This document shows, one piece after another, positions 24,171 through 33,810 of a DNA stretch of 46,927 bases. Source of the DNA: a virus. The DNA is taken from IMG/VR virus record IMGVR_UViG_3300018082_000002, positions 1 through 46,927 of that record; one strand, 5' to 3'. The notes beneath the pieces were generated by a model, which was given only the letters and a program-made list of their open reading frames with translations, was not told the DNA's origin and searched no databases. How positions within the stretch are numbered: position 1 is the first letter of the stretch; each line of letters starts with the position of its first letter. Made by a program: the position numbers and the translations under genes.

Positions 24171-25418
24171 TCAATCTTGCATTAGAAAATCTCTTGTACT
24201 CATTTCTCTTGGAATCTCCTTTGCCTTTTCCCTATCAGATTTTCCGCTGCTATTAGATGAGGATGCGGAACGTCCTGCTGGTAATGGTCCCTTCTTTTGT
24301 GATGAGCTTTCCTCATCATTTTTTACGTGCTTTCCTAATCCTTTAAGAGCTTCATTTCGTGCCTTTTTAATGACGTCAGGCAATAACGTTTTTGCTCTTG
24401 AAAGGTAGGATGACTTAATTCTATCAAGAGAACTTTTGGAAAAGTTATCTTCAAATGCTTTTTCCCAAAGTTTATCTAGAACGACCTTAAACCTAGAGTC
24501 TTTTTCCATTAACTTATTCAGTGATTCAATAGACTCTCTTACAGCGTTCTTCCTAACATAATCAGTCATTGACTCTTTAGGGTCAATATTGCCTTCAATT
24601 GTGGCCTTCAAAACATTATCTACCTTAGTGGACAAATCTTCACGGGCGTTATCAAATTGCCTCTGGTTGAATTCTCTCTCTCTTTGTGAAAGTCTCTCCT
24701 CCTTCTCATCTTTCTTATCATCATCAGTAGTTAATCTAGTTGGAGCAGTAAATTCACTGGTTCCAAATACAAATTGATTAAGAATTTGAGCGGCCTCATT
24801 TAGTTCAGAGTTATTAGACCTTTTAGCTTCACCAGCCATAGCAATAATAGTATGCTTCATTACATTTCCAATAACATGATGATATGCTGCATTATCTACT
24901 TTTGCCAAAGTTGGAAGGTAATCATCAACTAATTTATCAAATGCCTTCTGATTAGTTCCCTTCACTGCTTTCAGTATATTCTCAGTGTTTCCAGTATTCA
25001 GGTCTCTTTCAAAACTATCAAGAGTTTCAGATTTTTCAACTGCTTTCTTAGCATCATCAATTGTCGGTAATAGCTCTGTGAACTGTTGTTCTCTATAGTA
25101 TGCGCGCTCAAGATACGGAAACTTCTTGAATAAATCTGGATATGCAGCAAGTATTTCTCTCTTACGAACTGGAGTTACTAGCTCCAGTTTATCTTCATCT
25201 GGTACTTCTAATTCTTCTTCTAGTTCTTTTAATTCATCTACTTCTTCTTTCTCTTCCTCCTCACCTTCCTTCTTAGCTTCTTTTTTCTCTAATTCAAGTG
25301 GCTTTTCCCCATCTTCTTCCCCAAGAAGTTCAATTACATCTTCTTTTGAAAGTTCCTTATCTTCAATTACTGCCGCGCCGCCGCCTTCCTTATCAAATAG
25401 ATTATTGAACTCGAACAT
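24171..25418 (-). CDS. Scaffolding protein
   Basis: The 415-residue protein lies between portal and capsid, the usual place for a scaffold. It is very acidic at the N-terminus (residues about 20-75, runs of Glu/Lys such as KKEGEEEEKEEVDELKELEE), helical through the middle, and ends in a basic, Ser-rich tail (SASSSNSSGKSDREKAKE) likely to contact the capsid. It overlaps the portal gene by 17 bases, with AAGGAGAACAAG upstream of ATG 25418. Confidence 0.75.
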   Translation of the reverse strand: MFEFNNLFDKEGGGAAVIEDKELSKEDVIELLGEEDGEKPLELEKKEAKKEGEEEEKEEVDELKELEEELEVPDEDKLELVTPVRKREILAAYPDLFKKFPYLERAYYREQQFTELLPTIDDAKKAVEKSETLDSFERDLNTGNTENILKAVKGTNQKAFDKLVDDYLPTLAKVDNAAYHHVIGNVMKHTIIAMAGEAKRSNNSELNEAAQILNQFVFGTSEFTAPTRLTTDDDKKDEKEERLSQREREFNQRQFDNAREDLSTKVDNVLKATIEGNIDPKESMTDYVRKNAVRESIESLNKLMEKDSRFKVVLDKLWEKAFEDNFSKSSLDRIKSSYLSRAKTLLPDVIKKARNEALKGLGKHVKNDEESSSQKKGPLPAGRSASSSNSSGKSDREKAKEIPREMSTRDFLMQD

Positions 25419-27705
25419 CTTGTTCTCCTTGTATTGGTACTTCTGTATTTTCTTTTGAACTCTTTAATGGAGCAGCACCCTGAGCAGCCATTTGCTGAGC
25501 CATTTGAGCCTCTATCATAAACTGATGATGTTGTTGAGCATGAAGTAACACATTCCGATACCCATTCTCATTTTCAGTTTTAGCCAATCTTCCAGCTTCA
25601 CTAGTAATCCACTTTTTACAAATTTCAAACTCTATTTGATGTTCATCCATTATTGGGTCAACATCAACTGATGGAAGCTCAGTCTCCTGAGGCATTTGAC
25701 CAGTTTCTAAAGCAGCTTGAACTGCCATTTCATCTGGCGGCTGAATTATTGGTTCTGAATTAAGAAGCTGTTTAATTTCTTCATATTGCTTTTCCCTACT
25801 ATCCTGACCTGGAACATAAAAATCTGTTAAGCCAATTGCTTCATATATGTATTGAAGATTTTCTGGCTGAGCTATCATTGCAAGTATTTGAGGATTATTT
25901 GATTGCATTAATTGCATTATAGTATCTTTAATTTGGTTCCAAGTTATTGGCAAATTTTCATTAGCTTCTAACTCAACTTTGCCAATTTTTCCTTCTAATT
26001 CAGCTTTGCGAATAAAGACATTTATGAAATTTCCGAAATCATCTTTATTCACATCTCTTTCATCTTCTTCAACAGTTTTAATATAAGCAGGAATTACTTT
26101 ACCAAAGATTTCCTTCCACCAGAATGTAAATATCTTCCAAGTATTTTGTAGTCTTTGTAAAGCCTGAGCACGACTCATTGAATATCCAGAGGCAGTTTTA
26201 GTCTGTTCAAGGCCACCACCGAATATCGCTGGCAAAGCTCCTGAAACTAACTGACCATACTCCTGAATTTTTTGGGCGAATGGCAGTGTTTCACCTGATA
26301 ATGTCGCTGTTTTAACTTCATGAAAAGAATCATTTAATGCTTTTCCAGTTCTAGGAGTAGCAGGGAAAATCATTCCTGGAGCAGTTTCAACTTGTCTATA
26401 AGCATCAAAATTTATAACAGTTGGGTCGGCGAATGTTTGCGGTATTCCATGCTCAATAGTTTGCAAAACTAGACTGACCAAATCATTCGTTATCTCCTGA
26501 ATACTAGTTAGAAGCAGCCCAAGAGGGTCATGATGTAAATGGTCAGATAAAGGATTATAAGTTAATGTCCAATGGTCATCTAATGATTCATTTTCAGCTT
26601 CTGCAAATTCTTCATTTATTAGAACAACCTTGGCTCCATCAGGAAACCGCTTTCTCAATAAATCGGTTTCCTCTTCAGTAGATAATACTTCAAATGCTGC
26701 TGGTCTTAACCAGGCATTTCTAACAGTTACATTGTTTAATGGATACTCACCATAATATTGGGGACTCATCCTTCCCCATCTTTCATATGGCTCATAAGCG
26801 CCGCCAGAACCCTGAGTAATTTTATCTCTTAAATCTGGATATCTGTTACGAGCTAAAGCAAAATCTGTTTCATATGAAAAGATTAGATAAGGACAATCTG
26901 GTTGTTTCCTAGCATATGCTGGAATTTTTACATAAGTACCACCATAAATCTCAAGGCATTGCATAGCTTTTGGGTGACTAAATTTTCCAACGAATTTAGT
27001 TATTATTAACTTTTCTTTCCTAATTTCTGGGTCTACCTCTGCCATGCACTCTGGGCAGAGCATTTTACCTTCATTTAATTCACCATGTAATTCAACATCA
27101 TCTTCTCCAGGGTCGAATTCATCTTTTTCTTGGTCAATTAGACTTTTTTCTACTGGACTACCACATTGCGGACAAAAAGCCCTTTCAACTTCTTCAGTTT
27201 CTTCCTTAAATCTATCTTTCTGGTAAGTTCCAAATTTCTCATCCTCTTTCGTGTAATTATAACAAGCCGTCATTCCCTCTGTACAGAAAATAAATAAAGC
27301 ATGAAGCCATAGTAGAGGAGCATTGTTATGACGATATATGAGAGCAGCTATTTTATCTCCAGCCTTGGCTGTCATTAAATCTAAAGGATTATCAGCATCG
27401 TCTGGATAACATTTAACTGGTGGTACTGTAACGCTTAGTGCAGCTATTATAGATTCTAAATATGCACGGAATACATTAACTGGTTTCTCATAATAAGATT
27501 GGTCAGAATCTCCTGTCTTTTGCTCATCCCAAACTCTCCAATCGTGTGCAACTTCACTATACCATATTCTTTGAAATCCATCCCAAAAAAGCTTTAGGCG
27601 CCGCCAGGTTCTAATTTGCCTCTCTCGCACGCTTCTATCCTCTTTATCATAGTGGTCTACGACAGTTTTCAATAAACGTTTATGTTCTTCAGTTAATTCT
27701 TCCAT
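25402..27705 (-). CDS. Portal protein with zinc-ribbon insertion
   Basis: ATG 27705 is preferred over TTG 27708. The 767-residue portal has an N-terminal helix (HKRLLKTVVDHYDKEDRSVR), a core (YYEKPVNVFRAYLESIIAAL; LNNVTVRNAWLRPAAFEVLS), and a crown/barrel region with SGYSMSRAQALQRLQNTWKI near 495. An insertion of about 50 residues carries CPQCGSPVEK (C178) and CPECMAEVD (C217), forming a zinc ribbon. The C-terminus is Gln-rich. It lies between a small Cys-rich gene and the scaffold, in the expected head order. Confidence 0.85.
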   Translation of the reverse strand: MEELTEEHKRLLKTVVDHYDKEDRSVRERQIRTWRRLKLFWDGFQRIWYSEVAHDWRVWDEQKTGDSDQSYYEKPVNVFRAYLESIIAALSVTVPPVKCYPDDADNPLDLMTAKAGDKIAALIYRHNNAPLLWLHALFIFCTEGMTACYNYTKEDEKFGTYQKDRFKEETEEVERAFCPQCGSPVEKSLIDQEKDEFDPGEDDVELHGELNEGKMLCPECMAEVDPEIRKEKLIITKFVGKFSHPKAMQCLEIYGGTYVKIPAYARKQPDCPYLIFSYETDFALARNRYPDLRDKITQGSGGAYEPYERWGRMSPQYYGEYPLNNVTVRNAWLRPAAFEVLSTEEETDLLRKRFPDGAKVVLINEEFAEAENESLDDHWTLTYNPLSDHLHHDPLGLLLTSIQEITNDLVSLVLQTIEHGIPQTFADPTVINFDAYRQVETAPGMIFPATPRTGKALNDSFHEVKTATLSGETLPFAQKIQEYGQLVSGALPAIFGGGLEQTKTASGYSMSRAQALQRLQNTWKIFTFWWKEIFGKVIPAYIKTVEEDERDVNKDDFGNFINVFIRKAELEGKIGKVELEANENLPITWNQIKDTIMQLMQSNNPQILAMIAQPENLQYIYEAIGLTDFYVPGQDSREKQYEEIKQLLNSEPIIQPPDEMAVQAALETGQMPQETELPSVDVDPIMDEHQIEFEICKKWITSEAGRLAKTENENGYRNVLLHAQQHHQFMIEAQMAQQMAAQGAAPLKSSKENTEVPIQGEQDVRVQ

Positions 27706-27944
27706 CAATAGTATCCTGGATTATTATCCTCTTCATCAAAAATGTAGTTACTTTCCTTTTCAGGCTTTTTTACTTCCTCGTCCTTAATGTATAAATTACA
27801 ACACCCATCAAAATCTATATAGCCTTCTACTAAGTCACATGATTCTGGTTTATCAAAATATATACAATTTCCACATTTGAACGGACCATCTTCTGGAGGT
27901 AAATATCCAGAAGTTATCTTAGTTAGCTTAACTTTCTCAGCCAT
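27705..27944 (-). CDS. Cys-rich small protein, HiPIP-like pattern
   Basis: The 79-residue protein contains CGNCIYFDKPESCDLVEGYI followed by CCNLY. This is the Cys pattern C-x2-C...C...C seen in small phage proteins that resemble high-potential iron-sulphur proteins and sit beside portal genes. It may bind a metal or Fe-S cluster. The acidic C-terminus has DEEDNNPGYY. It overlaps the portal start. Confidence 0.6.
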   Translation of the reverse strand: MAEKVKLTKITSGYLPPEDGPFKCGNCIYFDKPESCDLVEGYIDFDGCCNLYIKDEEVKKPEKESNYIFDEEDNNPGYY

Positions 27945-28103
27945 TTACTTGACGCCATGTTTCTTTTTAGTTTTCTCTGACGGTTCTAAGCCTTTTTTCT
28001 TGGCAGTTCTATAAAATACTTCCTCTCCCCTTTCACCATGCTTTTTTTTCATTTGCTTCATTACTTCTTTACCATGCCCACCAAAGTATTTTCCAATTGG
28101 CAT
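27945..28103 (-). CDS. 52-residue very basic protein
   Basis: From ATG 28103 to TAA 27945 the product is MPIGKYFGGHGKEVMKQMKK (start) and continues to KKKHGVK. It is rich in Lys, His and Gly with a central helix (EEVFYRTAKKKG). AAAGGAGAAAGTA precedes the start, and the stop abuts the start of the Cys-rich gene. Similar small 'GKYFGGHG-KEVM' proteins occur near phage portal genes. Probably a minor head protein; function unknown. Confidence 0.6.
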   Translation of the reverse strand: MPIGKYFGGHGKEVMKQMKKKHGERGEEVFYRTAKKKGLEPSEKTKKKHGVK

Positions 28104-28693
28104 TACTTTCTCCTTTGACTAGGCAAATATATATCACCACGCATATTGAAATATCTACTTGGGTCATCTTCTGTTTTAGTAACATCAGGTTCAAATAATG
28201 GCATACCCACCATTGGTGGTCTATTTTGACTTGCAGCACGGTCGCGCATAGCCTGAAATGCTTCAGCTTCTAATGGCTGTTGACTATATGGCATATTTCT
28301 TTCTCTAGCCATTTGACGATACATTCCAAATGGTCCTAATTTTTCTCTTTGCTCTCTATGAGTTTGTTCATGCCTTAATAAATCTCCAATATCTTCATTT
28401 CTTTTCCCTGCCATTTCTGGATGAACCATGATATTTCCACTATATGGACTAGTTTCTGCCATAGTAGTCCCAGGGCCACCTGCTTGTAATAGAGATAAAA
28501 ACTTATCCATTATTCCAGGTTCACTAATTCTAGCTTGGGCAAAATCTGGAACTTCTCCACCTAATCTAGCTATTTCTCGCTTTACATTTAATGGTAGGCT
28601 ATAAGTTTCAGGTCTAGATAGTTGAGTAGTAATTGGACTCTGTTCAAATCTTCTTTTCATCATCGAAGCAGTAGGAGTAATACTACGAGGCAC
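28103..28693 (-). CDS. Putative zinc metallopeptidase (HExxH), virion-associated
   Basis: The start is GTG at 28693 with GAGAAAGAGAGAAA upstream. The 196-residue protein has LRHEQTHREQ near residue 114, a HExxH zinc motif, and a later acidic helix (PLEAEAFQAMRDRA) that may supply the third ligand. The N-terminus is proline-rich. It lies among head genes between terminase and portal. It could process a head protein or act on the host wall. Family resembles DUF4157-like phage peptidases. Confidence 0.7.
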   Translation of the reverse strand: MPRSITPTASMMKRRFEQSPITTQLSRPETYSLPLNVKREIARLGGEVPDFAQARISEPGIMDKFLSLLQAGGPGTTMAETSPYSGNIMVHPEMAGKRNEDIGDLLRHEQTHREQREKLGPFGMYRQMARERNMPYSQQPLEAEAFQAMRDRAASQNRPPMVGMPLFEPDVTKTEDDPSRYFNMRGDIYLPSQRRK

Positions 28694-29039
28694 TTTCTCT
28701 CTCTTTCTCAGCTTTCAAGACTTCTTTCTCTAAATCTTCAGTTGAAGTCTTTTGCTCTCGCAAAATCCTGGCTTTCTGTCTATCTTCCTGCTCTAACATT
28801 TGTTGCTGAACTTTCCAGGGAATATATTTTGGTGCTATAGGTTTCAGTTCAGTAGTACTCTGAACTGCTTCTGGTTTACTCTTCTCCATTATCATATTAA
28901 GTAGTTGTCTTTTTTCAGCATTTGATTGGTCTAGCATTATCCTTAGTGTCTCACATGATTTACAGAATTTAGATTCTTCATATTCTTCTTTACAAAATTC
29001 ACAATGCGGATTTAATAGGTGATGAATCCATTTTATCAT
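28683..29039 (-). CDS. Small Cys-rich coiled-coil protein
   Basis: The 118-residue protein starts with two Cys pairs (HCEFCKEEY and CKSCETLRIM, residues about 13-38), a zinc-binding head. It is followed by a coiled coil rich in Glu, Lys and Gln (residues 40-118). It is between the terminase and the peptidase and overlaps the latter by 11 bases. Possibly a packaging or assembly chaperone; function unknown. Confidence 0.5.
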   Translation of the reverse strand: MIKWIHHLLNPHCEFCKEEYEESKFCKSCETLRIMLDQSNAEKRQLLNMIMEKSKPEAVQSTTELKPIAPKYIPWKVQQQMLEQEDRQKARILREQKTSTEDLEKEVLKAEKERESAS

Positions 29040-29057
29040 TTTTTATACTCTAATTCT

Positions 29058-30656
29058 CTAATGATAGCGGCGCACAGGTTGAACTCCAGTAGAGCCTTCA
29101 ACTTGCCTCATATTCCTATAGAACGCAGTCCAGTCCTGATTCTGTTGTAATTTCTGTACTAATTCTTCCCGCTGTTGTATTTTTTCAAATTCACTTCTTG
29201 ATTCATCGAAGTATCTATCAACGCTATCTATCAAATATCTAAAGCCATCAAGGGGGTCATCGCCAGGAAACTCTGCAATATCTTGAGGATTGGTCTTATC
29301 ATAAACTGCAGATTTAATTGCATTGATTAGTAATGGACAACTCCTATCCGGACTAGTTTCAGAAAAGAAAATTTGAACTTTTGGTAAGTTTGCTTCAGGC
29401 TCACTAGGGACGAAAGATTTCAAATAATCTTCATATTCCTTGGTTGGTCTGTTTCTCAAAAGCCATTGAGAATGTTCATCGTTATATTGTCCGATTTCTT
29501 TAGGTGGAATATATTTTTGTCTCCACCTAAAATATTCATGTAATAGCATTTTCCCAGCAATTCTGGAACCATGAGAGTTATCACTGAGTTCAACTTCTTT
29601 TCCAATAGCTGAATTAATTTGTTCTTGAATAGTATGTTCCTGTCCGCGGTCTTGACTAGCACTACGACATAATCTAATTACTCTAGGATTTTCCTTTTCT
29701 ATGTAGAATCTTACATAACCAGCCCACTCTTCAATCTTAACTTTCTGCCAAGACTGTTCTCTATAAATGTATATACGTTTTTGTGGTGAAATTGCACCAT
29801 AACCAACCCAAGTCATAGCAGGCGGCGCGAATCCCCAATCCATTCCGATTATCTTAGGCCAAAATTCTGGAATTTCAAATGGTTCAATTGTATGAATCGC
29901 ATTGTCTGGTTCATCAGGATATTTTCTATCTCTAAATTCCTCAAACACTTGGCCTTCATATGCTGACCAATTACCGAACTTCTTGGCTTGTCTTTCTGCC
30001 TCTGGCAGAGCATCAAGTTCACGTTTATATTGTTCATCAGCATGGGGATTATCATTGACATTAGCGGGAATGAAGATTCTTTTTAATCCACCCTTACCTT
30101 GAATGATTGAATTTCCTTCAGGACATGGGTCAATGAATCTTCTCTTTACCCATAAATGGCCTATATTACCTGGATTTGATGCGGAGCGCACAACAGCGGG
30201 AATCGTGCTGTACTTAGTGGCGCGCCTTGTTCTTTCTATTGTGATATAAAGATATTGCCATTCAGTGAATGATGTAAGCTCATCAAATGCAACGTAATTC
30301 CATTGAACTGTGTCATATTTATGAACATCATCTTCATGTTCACAATGACCAAAGAAAATTAGAGCACCAGAGGGAAATTCCCAAACTGCATCATTTTTAT
30401 TGAAGACTCCACCAAAGGGTCTATAATAATTCTTTGAGCGTGGAATAATTTCCTCCTTATGTTCTGTCATTGTACGGCGAAGAAATAGGCCCTTAAAATC
30501 TGAATCTTTAATCCATTCATGGACAATCGGATACATTAATAAAACGTCAGATTTACCAGCATACATAGCACCGGCAAAAAAGGCTTCCTTAACAGAAAAA
30601 GGTATAGAAAGAAAACGTTCCTGCTTGAGCGTTGGCTTCCAGGTAAAGTCTTCCAT
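29058..30656 (-). CDS. terL: Terminase large subunit
   Basis: The 532-residue DNA-packaging motor has a Walker A variant FFAGAMYAGKSDVLL (residues about 26-40), a Walker B with catalytic Glu in NYVAFDELTSF (about 115-125), and a nuclease domain. The nuclease begins with KIIGMDWGFAPPAM (about 267-280) and ends with DPLDGFRYLID (about 470-480), the acidic residues needed for cutting. ATPase and nuclease are in one chain, as usual. The putative small subunit is six kb upstream in the same operon. Confidence 0.93.
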   Translation of the reverse strand: MEDFTWKPTLKQERFLSIPFSVKEAFFAGAMYAGKSDVLLMYPIVHEWIKDSDFKGLFLRRTMTEHKEEIIPRSKNYYRPFGGVFNKNDAVWEFPSGALIFFGHCEHEDDVHKYDTVQWNYVAFDELTSFTEWQYLYITIERTRRATKYSTIPAVVRSASNPGNIGHLWVKRRFIDPCPEGNSIIQGKGGLKRIFIPANVNDNPHADEQYKRELDALPEAERQAKKFGNWSAYEGQVFEEFRDRKYPDEPDNAIHTIEPFEIPEFWPKIIGMDWGFAPPAMTWVGYGAISPQKRIYIYREQSWQKVKIEEWAGYVRFYIEKENPRVIRLCRSASQDRGQEHTIQEQINSAIGKEVELSDNSHGSRIAGKMLLHEYFRWRQKYIPPKEIGQYNDEHSQWLLRNRPTKEYEDYLKSFVPSEPEANLPKVQIFFSETSPDRSCPLLINAIKSAVYDKTNPQDIAEFPGDDPLDGFRYLIDSVDRYFDESRSEFEKIQQREELVQKLQQNQDWTAFYRNMRQVEGSTGVQPVRRYH

Positions 30657-30659
30657 CTT

Positions 30660-31049
30660 TTATGACCAATTAACAGAAATATCTGATACTCCCAAACTTG
30701 AAATGCTTTTAACCACTAAGTCTCTTAGAGGACGTTGTAATGCAAACTCAGATAATTTCCACATATCAGTAACATTAAATGTCATGGAAGGCTCACCACC
30801 ACCAGATGGAAATGTGAGAGTTTGATGCCATTGACGTCCATCTTTTAGTTTAATAAAATAAGTAAAAGATAATCCAGACCCACCTATTGGTTCAATTGTG
30901 AATATATCCACCGGAGCAACATCATTAAGTTTTTGTAGATAACGAACTAGAAAAATAGCCAATTCAGAATCTGATGTTACCAACAAAGTGCTAGTAATAG
31001 AAATAGTTTTTTCACCATCATGTGAGTCATAGTTCAAAGCTGGAGGCAT
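30660..31049 (-). CDS. Virion-associated protein of unknown function
   Basis: The 129-residue protein is beta-rich (GEKTISITSTLLVTSDSELA; KLKDGRQWHQTLTFPSGGGE). It ends a run of fibre-like genes just before the terminase. No family was recognised. Confidence 0.5.
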   Translation of the reverse strand: MPPALNYDSHDGEKTISITSTLLVTSDSELAIFLVRYLQKLNDVAPVDIFTIEPIGGSGLSFTYFIKLKDGRQWHQTLTFPSGGGEPSMTFNVTDMWKLSEFALQRPLRDLVVKSISSLGVSDISVNWS

Positions 31050-31058
31050 GATTTTATC

Positions 31059-31385
31059 CTATTGAACAAATAGTGAACCACTTATAGTGCCAATGATTGC
31101 TCCAATTAGTACTAACCTAATACGCTCATTTACATTAACAAAAAACTCGTTAGTTAGAGGAATAGATTGTGAGGTACCTGCTAATACAAAAATTGGTAAT
31201 GATTTAAGTGTTATAGTATTTGTTGAATCTCTTAGTTCTAAGTCTACTCTTGCTGCAATAGATGTGCTAACAAATGCTGTAAGTCTATGTTGATTGTTAT
31301 CATCTGCTGGCCCTGTATCTGCGAGCAACACATTATTCAATGGATTAGATTGTGGACCTTCCGTATTCCAGTCAGTAAATGGCAT
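31059..31385 (-). CDS. Virion-associated small beta-rich protein
   Basis: The 108-residue protein has strands such as RVDLELRDSTNTITLKSLPI and INEF-like segment FFVNVNERIRLVLIG. It contains GTISGSLFVQ at the end. It sits between a fibre-like gene and 30660. Likely a minor structural protein. Confidence 0.5.
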   Translation of the reverse strand: MPFTDWNTEGPQSNPLNNVLLADTGPADDNNQHRLTAFVSTSIAARVDLELRDSTNTITLKSLPIFVLAGTSQSIPLTNEFFVNVNERIRLVLIGAIIGTISGSLFVQ

Positions 31386-31393
31386 ATAATAAT

Positions 31394-33409
31394 CTACATG
31401 GTAAATTCGATTGTGACAGTAACTAATCCTGCTGGAGCAACAGCATTTGAAGTACGAATCATAATGCCTTGACCTTCTCTCAATGTTACAGGTTGACCAC
31501 CACTGTTTTCAAATCTATAACATTCTGCTGGTCCACGTAATACAGCAGCTTCATCAGTATTTAATTGACAAGCTGCCCATTCAAAAGTAACAACTGGGTC
31601 AGTTGTGCAAGTATGACTGGAAGTTACCTGAGCTGGCACAGCAGCATTATTTGAATCTGCTAATCTAATAGTAATAGCAGTGCATGTAGTTCCTACAGTA
31701 GATGTGACATTTAATTCAGCAGTCCATCCAAGACCCGTTACTGCCGCTGTATTATCACTAGATGCTCTAATACTAACAATTTTTAAAACTTTATTGCTTC
31801 CGGCCGCATTAAATAGATTTAAGTAATCTCTAACTGCCGCTCCAGAAGCACCTCTAATAGCAGTGGCAAAATAAGTTTGTCCTTGTGTTGGAGTTCCACA
31901 TCCACCAGTACAATTGACATCTGCTGAAGTGCCAGTTAATGTTTGATATGTTCCTCTAGTGACTCCTTCTAATCTCATTACTTGGGCACGCGCCGCTGTG
32001 ATACGAGCTGCTGCTATATCATTTTCTGATAGTGTAGTTCCTATAGTATCATCAAATATAAATCCAGAAGGAGCATTAACCTGACTACTTTCTTGAGTAA
32101 ATCCAGCACCACCATCAGTAAATGTAGCTGCACCACCACATCCTGCGGAACATTCAACTTGAAGTGAACCACCACTAGTAGCAGTAACTTGAGCTAAATC
32201 TGTCCCATCAGTAATTTGAACTGGCCATCTATTTGCTGTAGTATTTGGAGTTCCTTGATTTGCTGTTACTGTTCCAGAATCTACTATTACATTTAATGCT
32301 CCTGCACCATCTGTAACAGTTACAGTCCCATCAACAGTAATTGAATTACCACCATCCTGAATATTTACTGCTGAACCAGCACCAGCATTATTTATTGTAA
32401 CATCACCAATATCTACTCCAGGTTGTGTTTGTAATGCCGATGTAGCGGCGCCAGTTGGTAGTGGTAATGATACAGCAGAAATAGGTTGAGTAGCTTGGAA
32501 GAATATTCCAGTAACTCCAACTGAACTACTTCCAGAAACATCAACTTTATCTGTAGCAAATACTAAATTTCTAATATCTAAATCTGTTGCTGTAGCAATT
32601 ATTGATGCATTAGTGAATGTGATAGAGCCTGAATCAACAATAACATGCTGCGGAACGGCGAAGGTTATAGCAGGTAGTGTAATTACGTCTACATCATTAT
32701 CTGTTGTTGTTTGAGAAATTTGAATTGGAATTTTTGATTGATTACTTGAGATGACTACTGGAATTGATGTAGTCATTGTACCTTGGCCACGTTGAGCTTC
32801 TCGAATAACTAAGCCTTCATCACTAGAACTTGGAGTGGTAGATTTTACTCTCGCAACGTCACTACTGCTAAAATCACGTAAACGAAAACTATCTTGGATA
32901 TTCAATCCATTGCCAGCACGGATAGCAATGGTAGCCGCACCAGATGTCCAACTGAAAGCTAATACTCTAAATTTAATGTAGCTACCAACACCAACATGCC
33001 AAACATCATTGATATCAGTTCCATCTATAAACGTCAACCATTGTGTGGATGTCACATCGTAGAAATCAATGAAAGTCCAATTGGTGCCATCCACTGTAAC
33101 TTGTGGCGACATCGAACCAGTCCATGACCCAGTAACTTGCACAGTTATTGATGTTCGTCCTGATAATGTTATTTCAACGGTGTCATTGAGTGAATCAAGA
33201 GTATCACTCACTGTTACATCAGCAGCAGGATTAGCAATAACAGAACTGTCCCATCGCTTCCAGTTAGCACCATCGAAGTAGTAAGTCAATGGAATAGTGA
33301 TGGTCATTTCCTGACCAGTAGCTACTGAACCATCATCAGTATCAAATGATTGAGCTTGTAATGGCAATGCTATCAGAATAAAAAGTAAAGCAAGTAACAA
33401 TTTTTTCAT
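31394..33409 (-). CDS. Fibre-like protein with N-terminal Sec signal peptide
   Basis: The 671-residue protein begins MKKLLLALLFILIALPLQAQ, a clear signal peptide with cleavage likely after LQA. After it come beta-rich repeats, including a TVDGTVTVTDGAGALNVIVD region and a GTPNTTANRWPVQITDG motif found in phage fibres. The C-terminus (AECYRFENSGGQPVTLREGQ, GLVTVTIEFTM) is a beta sandwich. A secreted signal on a structural protein in the late operon is unusual. It may act in the periplasm or on the cell surface. Similar repeats occur in the next gene upstream. Confidence 0.65.
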   Translation of the reverse strand: MKKLLLALLFILIALPLQAQSFDTDDGSVATGQEMTITIPLTYYFDGANWKRWDSSVIANPAADVTVSDTLDSLNDTVEITLSGRTSITVQVTGSWTGSMSPQVTVDGTNWTFIDFYDVTSTQWLTFIDGTDINDVWHVGVGSYIKFRVLAFSWTSGAATIAIRAGNGLNIQDSFRLRDFSSSDVARVKSTTPSSSDEGLVIREAQRGQGTMTTSIPVVISSNQSKIPIQISQTTTDNDVDVITLPAITFAVPQHVIVDSGSITFTNASIIATATDLDIRNLVFATDKVDVSGSSSVGVTGIFFQATQPISAVSLPLPTGAATSALQTQPGVDIGDVTINNAGAGSAVNIQDGGNSITVDGTVTVTDGAGALNVIVDSGTVTANQGTPNTTANRWPVQITDGTDLAQVTATSGGSLQVECSAGCGGAATFTDGGAGFTQESSQVNAPSGFIFDDTIGTTLSENDIAAARITAARAQVMRLEGVTRGTYQTLTGTSADVNCTGGCGTPTQGQTYFATAIRGASGAAVRDYLNLFNAAGSNKVLKIVSIRASSDNTAAVTGLGWTAELNVTSTVGTTCTAITIRLADSNNAAVPAQVTSSHTCTTDPVVTFEWAACQLNTDEAAVLRGPAECYRFENSGGQPVTLREGQGIMIRTSNAVAPAGLVTVTIEFTM

Positions 33410-33810
33410 ACTGAGAACTCCTGAATACTCACCGTAGCGCCAGCGCCGCTTGCTATTGCATTTATAGCTACAGTAACAAAAGAAAATTCATCCATTCTCC
33501 ACTCATCATTTGGTTTCAACGTAATACCTTTATTCAAAATGGCCGCAGTTCCTAATCCCAATGAGACTGTGAAGTTCGAGATGTTTTTAACTTTAAGTCC
33601 TCTTCTAGAAGCATTTATTGCTTTTAGTAGCCCACTTGCTATTCCAACACTGACTGAATCTGGTGCCTCTGCTGTAAGAACTTTCGGTATAACTTTAACA
33701 GGCCACGCATTAGCATCAGCATTTGGTGCTCCCTGGTCAGCAACTACACCTGGACCACCACTACTGATATCTTCTACTTGTAATAGCCCATCTATAACTA
33801 TTCCACTCAT
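33406..33810 (-). CDS. Fibre-like paralogue of the signal-peptide protein
   Basis: The 134-residue protein contains ADQGAPNADANAWPVKV (residues about 22-38), matching the NQGTPNTTANRWPVQI segment of the 671-residue protein downstream. It then has LKVKNISNFTVSLGLGTAAI and NDEWRMDEFSFVTVAI, typical of phage base or fibre beta domains. It overlaps the 671-residue gene by ATGA. Confidence 0.6.
   Translation of the reverse strand: MSGIVIDGLLQVEDISSGGPGVVADQGAPNADANAWPVKVIPKVLTAEAPDSVSVGIASGLLKAINASRRGLKVKNISNFTVSLGLGTAAILNKGITLKPNDEWRMDEFSFVTVAINAIASGAGATVSIQEFSV

Noticed and set aside
25126-25458. 110-residue Ser-rich plus-strand frame
   Set aside because: It is the antisense of the acidic Glu/Lys region of the scaffold gene; composition comes from GAA/GAG codons read backwards, and no binding site precedes it.
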